From Mycocentrospora acerina (Eukaryota > Ascomycota > Dothideomycetes > Pleosporales): a stretch of DNA of 40,681 bases. Each line of letters starts with the position of its first letter. Within the stretch, counting starts at the first letter, position 1. Both the position numbers and the translations under genes were made by a program. The notes under the pieces were generated by a model. The model was not told the origin of the DNA. It searched no databases and saw nothing but the letters and a program-made list of their open reading frames with translations. Location: NCBI GenBank assembly GCA_022701365.1, contig JAKUHH010000321.1, positions 1-40,681 of the forward strand. The letters run 5' to 3'. This document shows, in pieces, positions 32,953 through 40,681 of this stretch.

Positions 32953-33342
32953 TTCCACTGTGCCATGCAAGCTAAAAAGGTACTATGATCTATAATCTAA
33001 TAGATCATAGAAAACAACAGTAAATATCCTTATGTTGAACTAACTCCTCGCAACAGCTTTATAAGACCTGTATAACAGTTAAGGAAAGCTATAAATAACT
33101 CTGCTTAAGATCCCCCTTTATTATAGTTTTTGTCTTATTATTGTTTTCTAATGATAAAAAAAAGCTATTATTAAAGCGTAGGGTTGTATTACAGATAATT
33201 TAATCAACTGTTAAATTATAAATCTGTTAAGATTTCTTCTCTTTTGCCTATCCTGTATTTAAGAAGTGTTGTACCATTTTAATTACTGCTTTTATTACTT
33301 TTCAAACGTAATAATTTTAATTCTAAAATTTTCGTTTGATCT

Positions 33343-33432
33343 TATAAGCCTGCAAGTAGGTACTAAACTCCTATATAGTCTCGCGGTCCGATAGTACTAA
33401 TAACAGAGAGGTTCCTCCTAAAAGTTTACTTA
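33343..33432 (+). repeat. Dispersed repeat, copy 3 (partial)
   Basis: Contains GCCTGCAAG, then ACTCCTATATAGTCTC and GGTTCCTCCT as in copy 1; the central GCACGTG block is missing. Confidence 0.4.
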
Positions 33433-35649
33433 TAGTTATAAGCCTAGATTACTTCAGCAATTCATATAACTTGTCTATCTTTTCTATCCTTTTCTATTGC
33501 TAAATGCAACACCTAGCTACAAATACTAATTTATGTATCTATTAATTAATCTTTTAACATATCTATTGCGTGTAAGACTGTAGTAACAACAGCAACAGCA
33601 GATTAAGTAACAGCAGTTTACTTCTTCTATAACACTACGTAGTAACTAAGCAGTTGCAAAAGTAACTATTGTCTTAGATAAACCAGCAAATTAAGATAGA
33701 TAATATTTACTACGCTAAGAAAGTGGTGTAGAAGGAAGTATACAAAAGTACTAACATATTACTTAACTAAAAAATAGGACGTCTAAGCTTACAGATCTTA
33801 ATAATCTAATAATAAGCTAATTAACGCTTAAAGTAATAGCTATTAGTTGTCTTAATGCAGCAGTGCAGGTACTATATTTTAAGCTGCTCCTTATCTAGAA
33901 GTAAAAATAGGCTAAGTACACTCAACCAAAACATAGGAAGAGTGAACTAATGATAGAGATTAGCAGCACAATTGCTATATACTATCTCTATTTAATTTCT
34001 ATTGCACAAGACTTATATAGTAGGCTAATAGCCTCCAAATAGCAGCTAGCACCTCTTACTGCTATATACATAAGAGCTTATTATTAATTATAGAATACTG
34101 AATAAAAAAGCTATTGTATCTAGAAAGGCTCTAGTAAAGTAAGAGAATAGTAGTAGTAGGTATAAAGATTAGTTCTTCTAGGAATTAAGAAGTACACTAT
34201 TAAAAGAAGTAGTAGTGAAAGAGCAAGTAGTTAAGAGCAAAGTAGGAGTATTTATATTAGTAACAGTAATCGCCCGGCTTAAATTTAGCCGGCTAAGGAG
34301 CTTATTTATTAGATTAGAAAACTCTTTACCTAAGATCTATTAAGAAGAAAAGGCTCTTATTTCTATTCACATAAAATAAAGTTTACATACTTTACTTGAT
34401 ATTCTATTCTTTAAATGATTTAAAAAATGTGTTAAGATCCTGTTTAGAACTTAGTTTTTGCAGTTTTAGACTTTTATTTACTGATAAATAGAGAAGCACG
34501 TTTTGTGTTAATTCTTATTATTTAAGTTAGTTCAGCGGAAAAAGGGTTGTTTAATGCAAACATTAAGTAGAGGTTTTAATTGAAATCAATTTTTATAAAG
34601 AGATTAACTTAGAAGATTAAAAAAGTACTCTTAGTAAAGTGTCCCTACTATCTTAGTAAAGTGTCCCTACTATTTAAATATTTCATAAAGAAATCTTATT
34701 TGTCTTTTGTAAATTATCTATATTAGTTAAGTTAGCTTCTAATTTAATAAGTTGAAGTTTAAGATTTAAAGCTAGAAGTCAGCTTAATTATTATATATAT
34801 AAGCTTTTGCTGATAAAGGTTTAGATAGTTATATAACTTCTCTTTATTAAAGCGATTAACCTATGTAACTTTTTAGTTAAGAGATCTAGACCTTTTAGTT
34901 CTATCCTAGTGGTTATAGATCCTGTTTGTAACAGCTAGAGAGAGTCATAGGTTAGGTTTAGGCTCAGTCAGTCTGTGTGGCTTAGCTGTTGGCTGGTTGC
35001 CGGCTGTTTGTTGGATTAAGGTTTGTGTTGAGAGTTCTACCTAGGCGCAACCCATAGCATAGGGAAAGTAAGAAAAGTATAACAAAATATATAAAAGGCT
35101 CTTTAAATAGGTTTTAAATGTTATAAAATAAAGCTAAATTTAATTCATCTACAATTTTAAAGTGCAATACTAAGAAAGTAAAACATTAATTATAGTAGTA
35201 CTTATATAATATAATTTAAATCTGTTTTAACTGTTTTTTAAATTCAGCAATCTATTGTTTTCTTATTTTGATAATAGAATCACTAGTGCTTAGATTTAAA
35301 AAAGAAACAACTTCTAAGTGTAAAAAAACATTTCTAATATAGATTAGAAGATTCAGCTGTACTAGCTATATTTAAATATTCTAGTAATTTAGCGGAACAA
35401 CACACTAACAAAATTGTTACTTAAACTTTTTATAATTTTTCATATTTTTACTTTATAATCTTGAGTTTGAAAGACACATATACCTTTGTATTAATAACCA
35501 AATTATAGTAAATTTAGTCTTCCTTATATATTTTGCTCCCTGAGTATCTTCTATAAACCTATTTTTAATTAGTTCTTGTGTTAGAAGGTCTTTAATTACT
35601 TAGATGAATTACATAACAGGATATTAACAAATATCGTTCTTTTGCTTTG
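33433..35649. other. RIP-like AT-rich DNA
   Basis: Very AT-rich sequence with abundant TpA, stops in every frame and no gene. It probably represents decayed transposons between repeat copies 3 and 4. A 22-bp tandem duplication lies at 34630-34673. Confidence 0.5.
34630..34673 (+). repeat. 22-bp tandem repeat, two perfect copies
   Basis: CTTAGTAAAGTGTCCCTACT plus AT is repeated exactly twice. Identical copies inside otherwise decayed DNA suggest a recent or conserved transposon terminus. No inverted partner was found in the window. Confidence 0.6.
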
Positions 35650-35804
35650 CCCACAGCACTTAAGCTAAGAGGGTCTGGTAGCCTGCACGTGCACAAGCAC
35701 GTGTGCGGAAACGTGTGTAAACACGTGAGCACCTAGATTTCATACAGTTTCTGAGTCCTACACACCTAATAATGCAAAAGATTCCTCCTAATTGTTCCCT
35801 CACA
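35650..35804 (+). repeat. Dispersed repeat, copy 4
   Basis: Full-length partner of 520-680 with the same order of blocks and the same CTCACA right edge. It carries extra CACGTGTG-type words in the middle. It stops 24 bp before the small open frame at 35828. Confidence 0.55.
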
Positions 35805-35827
35805 GATATTTTAAAGTTCCCTACGAA

Positions 35828-35995
35828 ATGCGATTATTCGCCACCGCTAGCTTGCTTCTCTCATTCTTGCCTCTGGCAGTTGGTCTTACATATTATCGAA
35901 TTAGAATGGGTTTCGAAACTAGCAGAAGCGTTATTCTCATATTGGAAGGTGCCTTGACAAGTCTCATTTTCAATGACGCAGATTTCAGACCTTAA
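35828..35995 (+). CDS. Possible 55-aa secreted peptide
   Basis: The frame begins MRLFATASLLLSFLPLAVG, a good signal peptide (positive n-region, hydrophobic core, small residues before the likely cut at about residue 19). The mature part of about 36 residues (LTYYRIRM...) has no cysteine and a second hydrophobic run VILILEGALTSLIF. It ends four bases before a perfect hairpin. It could be a truncated gene, a missed first exon or chance; I recognise no family. Confidence 0.3.
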   Translation: MRLFATASLLLSFLPLAVGLTYYRIRMGFETSRSVILILEGALTSLIFNDADFRP

Positions 35996-35998
35996 TTT

Positions 35999-36021
35999 CG
36001 TGTGGCCTTTTCGGCCACACG
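35999..36021. repeat. Perfect 9-bp GC-rich hairpin
   Basis: CGTGTGGCC and GGCCACACG flank a TTTTC loop in otherwise AT-rich DNA, directly after the stop of the 55-codon frame. It may be a 3' element or a transposon scar; function unknown. Confidence 0.45.
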
Positions 36022-36659
36022 CGTATGGCGTACCAATTGCTAGGCACGATTAAAGAGGCCTCATTAAGGAAAAACATCACATTAATATTTATTTTATGCA
36101 GAAAAGTTTTAGAGTTTTAAAAATGCTACATTCTATCCTTTAAACCAAAGACGCATGCACTCCTTTCACGGAAATCTGACCTTAAATTAGGTTAAAGCGA
36201 ATATTATTGTGGAAACGTAGCCCTTATCATTTGCTCCTACTCGTTATTTTGCTTTGGATTTGTCAAATGGTGTACTTAAAATGTGATTTCCTCAGCCCTA
36301 CAAAATCTTTGACTAGACTGAACTTAGCATTTAGATTTGCTAATTCTTGAGACTAACCTTTGGTCATAGTTTTTAATCTAAATAATCCATTAAATTAGGA
36401 GGTATGTTTAGTAGGCTCTTTCAGGAAGGTAGGAAGGGCTTCCATGATTTTTTCGTGTTGAGTTAATTTAAAATGTCCTTATCAGGCTTTTAGTGGCAAG
36501 ATCCTACGGAATGATCCTTCAGCCCTTAAAATCTATTCATTTTGAATTTTTCATTTATAACAAGGAAGAATGTTTTGTTTCTTGACAGCAGTAAAACTAT
36601 TAATTTAGTATTCCCCTTCTATTTCCTAACAATTACTCCTTCTTTACTACCTAGCTAAA
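36022..36659. other. Upstream region of the secreted-protein gene
   Basis: AT-rich and non-coding, with no repeat recognised. Its 3' end is pyrimidine-rich just before the ATG at 36660, as is common in fungal promoters. Confidence 0.4.
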
Positions 36660-37156
36660 ATGCGTATCTCTTACGGCGTCCTCCTCACCACTCCATTAGC
36701 TCTTGCTATTCCTATTCCATCTACTTATACCTGGAACTTTAGTAATACGTCTGGTGGTTGGTTTCACGCCGGCTATATAAATTTCCAAGTCAACGCCCTA
36801 GCAACTACTATCTCTGGCGTCCCTGTTCCTGCACTTTCGCTTGGGTCAATTTGCAGCGTTGTTAGTGAAGTTGCTTCTACTTCAGACTGCAGCTCTAAAA
36901 TTACTGGAGAGAATGGGCGGACTCTTACAGCTTTGATAAGGCCATTTGACAACAACGTCAGAGGTGTACAGGTGGATTTCACTTATCAGTTTGCTAGTAA
37001 CGGAAAGTAAGTTTACTTTAAGCTAGAACTTAATTCTTGATTTTTGATTTCTAACTGCGAACGCTTAGAAATTATGCTGTCGATAACTTTGTTTTCTACG
37101 CTACGAACAGCAATTCTGGATTCACTACCTCCCCTCAAACGTTGCGTCAAGTCTAA
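36660..37156 (+). CDS. Small secreted protein, effector candidate
   Basis: Two exons, 36660-37006 and 37069-37156, flank a 62-bp intron (GTAAGT, branch CTAAC, acceptor TTAG) and encode 144 aa. The N terminus MRISYGVLLTTPLALA is a signal peptide. The mature protein is rich in Ser, Thr, Asn and aromatic residues (YTWNFSNTSGGWF), with just two cysteines (SICS, SDCS) that could form one disulfide, and the splice yields SNGKNYAVDNFVFYATN. No domain recognised; the pattern suggests a beta-rich small secreted protein. It lies 225 bp from a transposon in AT-rich DNA, a common setting for fungal effector genes, and its frame is undamaged by RIP. The effector role is inference. Confidence 0.7.
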
Positions 37157-38326
37157 AGAAAGAGAGTAATAAATAGTAGTGTGATTAAAAATGCTCTAAT
37201 ATTTATTACATATCAAGGAAATATAGTTCTATTAAACTGGATGAAAAAACTATCACTAAAGTGCTATCTTTAACAAAACTGTTTCTAATAATATGATATG
37301 TATTCAGTCGTTACAGTTGTTGAATTCAGATTCTGAATTAATTGCACATAATGTTTTGTTTCTACAAACACATATTATATAACGTGTTTTACAAGCAAGC
37401 GCCGCGTACAAGCAAGCGCCGCACCCTACCAAACTTGCCTACCTTAAAGCCCTGCAACTTAACAACGTAGTAATATAATAAATAGATAATTATAGAGTAG
37501 ATTAAGCAGTACACTAGGTATCCTTTTTGCACGTATGTAAGTTATAGCTAGTCTCCCTACACCTTGTGCAGCGCGCCAGAGCCTAGCAGCTTACGCTTAA
37601 TTGCTCTCCTCCTTAACGCTCTTTACAAGAGATCTGCTAATTAACCTTATGCTAAGCAAGTATATCTTCTCTAGCTCTTTTTATTAACACTCCTTGCTGC
37701 TATATACGCTTTTTTTTTACGCTGTTTATGTGCTAACGCTGCCTTATTTGCCTTTTTAAGGCTAGCAATCTAATTATGTATTAGCTTAGCAGAAAGTATT
37801 ATTACCTTAGCCCCCTTCTTTAGCTAATTAATTGCCTTAATAATTAAGGCTAGTAATAAGCTCTTGTGCTGCTAAATATAATTATGTATAAGTGTTAATT
37901 AAGCCTTAAGCTTACATATGTTGCTTAGTATATAAGCCTGCTAGGCCTCTAGCAAGGCAGCTAGTGTAGGTGTACAGAGCTGCATGTTAAGCTTTAACAG
38001 AACAGCGTCTAGTTAAAGAGGCATAAGGCCTGCCCCTTAAAAGGCTAAGCAGATATTAGCTAGCGTAAATAATTATATAAAGGCTGCCTTAAACGCTAGC
38101 AGAAACTTAAGCTTTATAATGTAGTTAATATAGTAGCAGATTAGGCTCTTAACCTTACAACTATACACACGCTTTAATAGTAAGAAGCAGCTAATATTAA
38201 GAAGCTACAGCAGGTAAGATAAGTAAGGTAGCATGTAGAGTGTATAGATATTGTTCTTCTTATAAAGCTCTTAAAACTTAAGTAAGTAGTAGCTCTTATA
38301 GCTATTAAAGATAAGCAGGTAATATA

Positions 38327-38727
38327 CACTAATAATATAAGTCTCTATATAAGCATTAAAGTGCTTTAGCTACTCTACTTCTAGCTTATTATTTGTCTAG
38401 CTATTATTACTAACTGTAATTGCCTAGTTGTGTAGGATCTCTGCCTCTTTATACTAGGCAGATAAGTAATACTAGCTAGCAAAGATAAGAAACAGTAGGA
38501 TAGACTAGCTAGCTGTGTTAATTGCANCACTAATAATATAAGTCTCTATATAAGCATTAAAGTGCTTTAGCTACTCTACTTCTAGCTTATTATTTGTCTA
38601 GCTATTATTACTAACTGTAATTGCCTAGTTGTGTAGGATCTCTGCCTCTTTATACTAGGCAGATAAGTAATACTAGCTAGCAAAGATAAGAAACAGTAGG
38701 ATAGACTAGCTAGCTGTGTTAATTGCA
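38327..38727. repeat. Exact 200-bp direct duplication around one N
   Basis: 38327-38526 and 38528-38727 look identical, separated by a single N at 38527. Perfect identity inside RIP-mutated DNA, with an N exactly at the junction, suggests two contig ends that overlap but were not merged. Confidence 0.85.
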
Positions 38728-38940
38728 GCAATTAACATTACCTACTTATAATTGCCTAGCTAGATAGCCTTTAGCCTGCCTCTCCTCTCTAACCTTGTTA
38801 TAATAAGCTAAGTTGTAATCTTACTTATTATAAAGCCTGCCTTATTAAAGTTATAGATATCCTTATTATAGATACTGTACTTAGCCTTTATCTTCTTTAT
38901 AAGCTTAAACTAGCTCTTAATTAACACAGGATCTTTATAT
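38680..38940 (-). pseudogene. RIP-inactivated Fot1/pogo transposase fragment
   Basis: The minus strand at 38832-38864 reads KDIYNFNKAGF, the DDE transposase signature IYNFDETGF with Asp and Glu changed by G-to-A transitions. Downstream the frame continues ERRGRLKAI then IAAINTAS and LLFLIF, all known Fot1-family neighbourhoods, interrupted by stops. The catalytic Asp is lost, so it cannot be active. Confidence 0.65.
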
Positions 38941-39431
38941 AGAGCTCTCTGCCTATTATAAGCTTAATTAAAACGCGTAGTAAGACTGTCTGTATGCTTA
39001 ACAAAGTTGCGCAGCTAGTAGACACTAACCTAACCTGCGCTGCGCGCAGCTAGCAGCTTATTAGCTATATTACATATAGCAGCATATGTAGGCACAAAAC
39101 TATGTTAATCTAGATTAAGTATATAGCTAATAATTACCTCCTCTTTATGCAAAGTAAGCTTCTTTAAGTTAGGCTAGCAATTGTGTTAGGCAGGCTTACT
39201 AGCGTGTTAGCAGCAGATTATTTGTTTAGACACGCTATAGATAACAGCAGCACTGCAATTACTCTGTATTTAGTATAAATTAATAGATAAGATAGCAAGC
39301 TAGACATCTGCTTTATTTAAAGCTAATAGAGCAGCGCTGCGTTAAGCTATTGTACGTTAAGACGAGAGAGGTAGGCAAGTTTGGTGGGGTGCAGCGCTCG
39401 CTTGTACGCGGCGCTCGCTTGTAAAACACGT

Positions 39432-40681
39432 TATATCTTATTAAATTCAAGATTTTTAGAGTGTTTCCTTTGTTATACTTACCCTTACTAAAAGATGCAG
39501 CACATAGAATGTTTAAATTTAATTATTCTTATATTAGCGGTCTCATTTTTTTCTTATTTATATTCCATTGATCTAAGCAACTACCTAAACAAAATGTAAT
39601 AATGCCTATTTAGATTTTCTTTTCTTTGTTTAAACTGTATTAGTCTATCTGACTAACTAGACTAAATATAATAATGCCTATACAGACGCTAGTCTATTAG
39701 GCGCTGTTTTCTCTACCTACACTAAGCTCTCTTTGCTAGAGCCTTAGATGCCTAGTAAAACAGAAGTAGTGTTCTTACTATGCAGAGCTACTAAATATAG
39801 AGTTTATAAACAGATCTCTATTATTATAGTAAGCCTTTAGGTTTAATCTCTTATAGTAAGTAGCTATTTTGCTGTTACTATCTTAATTTTTTATAAAAAC
39901 TTAAGTTAAGCTATTTGCCCTGCTTTAGTATAAAAAATAGCAGTTTATATTAGCCTCTTATTTCTTTTTATAATTATTTTCTCTCTTTTTTATAGTATTT
40001 GCAGTATGAGAGCAGGTGCTTAGGTGTTTATAATATATTATAGTTACTAAAGCATGCTTCTTTATTATCTTTGCCTATAGCTTTAGAAAATTAATTAAAA
40101 AATCCTTTCTTTAGCTTAAGCTAGTAGTAAGCTAACTGTATCTACCTAAGAAATAGTAAGAGCTTAGCTTTAAGCAGGTTACCTTTTAGTATCATATCTA
40201 TAGCTTTAACTTTGTTTTTTTATAAACTTTTTAATAGCTAGTTTTCTACTATAAAATTATTTCTTCTTATAGCTTATATTATAAGTAGCTTAAAGAACTA
40301 AGTATCTCTTTTTTTTAATACTTTAAGCCTACTTTTGCTAGCTTATTAGCATATTTATTTTAATTACTATTTTATTTCTTAAGATCTATTTTAATTCTCC
40401 TTTATTTCTTCTTTATATAGGTGTTTTACATAAGCTAGTAATTTTATAGCTAATATTATATCTTCTTATTTGTGTAGTAATTTATAACCTTTTTAGAGAT
40501 GCTTAGCTATTTATAAAAATATAGAATATTTCTATTAAAGGTTCTTATAGAGCTAAGGTTCTAAGTACTTTATAGATACTAAATAGCTTAGTGTTCTAAT
40601 TTCTTTACTTTATCTTAAGTTATAGCTCTTTATGTAACGACTAAGCACGTGCACAGTCAACGTGGCTTACCTCGCTTATAG
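39432..40681. other. TpA-rich non-coding DNA at right edge
   Basis: RIP-like AT-rich sequence without a gene. A word ATAATAATGCCTAT occurs near 39600 and again near 39667, a small local repeat. The last 45 bases contain AAGCACGTGCACAG, reminiscent of the CACGTG words of the dispersed repeat, and may start another copy cut off by the window edge. Confidence 0.4.

Larger units (their letters stand above)
37382..39431 (-). mobile_element. Fot1/pogo-type DNA transposon relic with TIRs
   Basis: Terminal inverted repeats of about 64 bp (37382-37445 and 39368-39431) begin ACGTGTTTTACAAGC and are flanked by TA on both sides, the Tc1/mariner-superfamily target duplication. The TIRs differ by about five transitions, as expected of RIP. 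Each contains a tandem TACAAGC(A/G)AGCGC(C/T)GC motif. Length 2050 bp fits Fot1-like elements, although the internal 200-bp duplication inflates it. A transposase relic is readable on the minus strand. Confidence 0.85.

Noticed and set aside
1..40681. CRISPR arrays, rRNA or tRNA genes
   Set aside because: No regular repeat-spacer pattern and no tRNA-like B box in a foldable context was seen; CRISPR is not expected in a fungus. A tRNA scan was not possible by eye.

Overview
The window is genomic DNA from a filamentous ascomycete (Pezizomycotina). Short introns (about 47-134 bp) with GT...AG borders, several with CTAAY branch points, a HET-domain gene, a fungal highly reducing polyketide synthase (HR-PKS) and TpA-rich, stop-riddled transposon relics that look RIP-mutated all point there. 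I cannot name the species.

Layout. 1-1.36 kb: AT-rich repeat edge. 1.36-3.39 kb (-): HET-domain gene. 4.99-12.63 kb (-): methylating HR-PKS, four exons, 2486 aa, with a degenerate enoylreductase region. 12.63-13.12 kb: divergent promoter with four CGG-N3-CCG palindromes. 13.12-14.24 kb (+): LovC-type trans-enoylreductase. 15.83-17.55 kb (-): cytochrome P450, four exons. 18.5-19.9 kb: retroelement relics. 20.16-23.95 kb (+): GC-rich single-exon adenylation-thiolation-condensation (A-T-C) synthetase. 24.36-24.81 kb (-): a decayed second copy of the same A domain. 25.62-26.49 kb (+): thioesterase, three exons. 26.7-26.8 kb: inverted copy of the 19.7 kb retroelement tail. 27.97-29.53 kb (-): AflR-like Zn2Cys6 regulator, three exons. 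29.5-35.6 kb: gene-poor AT-rich DNA with dispersed repeats. 35.83-37.16 kb: two small predicted secreted proteins (one doubtful, one good). 37.38-39.43 kb: a 2.05-kb Fot1/pogo-type element with terminal inverted repeats and a RIP-destroyed transposase, containing a 200-bp duplication around a single N. 39.43-40.68 kb: TpA-rich DNA.

How the genes fit. The centre is a biosynthetic cluster. The PKS and partner enoylreductase should make a reduced, possibly C-methylated chain. The P450 would oxidise it. The thioesterase would release or edit it. The A-T-C enzyme would activate a carboxylic acid (or amino acid) and its terminal C domain would pass it to a hydroxyl or amine, possibly on the polyketide. 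That job resembles the separate FUM10/FUM14 proteins of fumonisin biosynthesis, but here the domains are on one chain. The product is not identifiable from sequence.

Regulation. Ten copies of CGG-N3-CCG, most written TCGG-N3-CCGR and so matching or nearly matching the AflR site (TCG-N5-CGR), lie in the promoters of PKS/enoylreductase (4), P450 (2), A-T-C (2) and thioesterase (2). I found none by eye upstream of the regulator or the HET gene. This defines a plausible regulon and argues that all five enzymes belong together despite the transposon debris between them. I recognised no transporter or obvious self-resistance gene.
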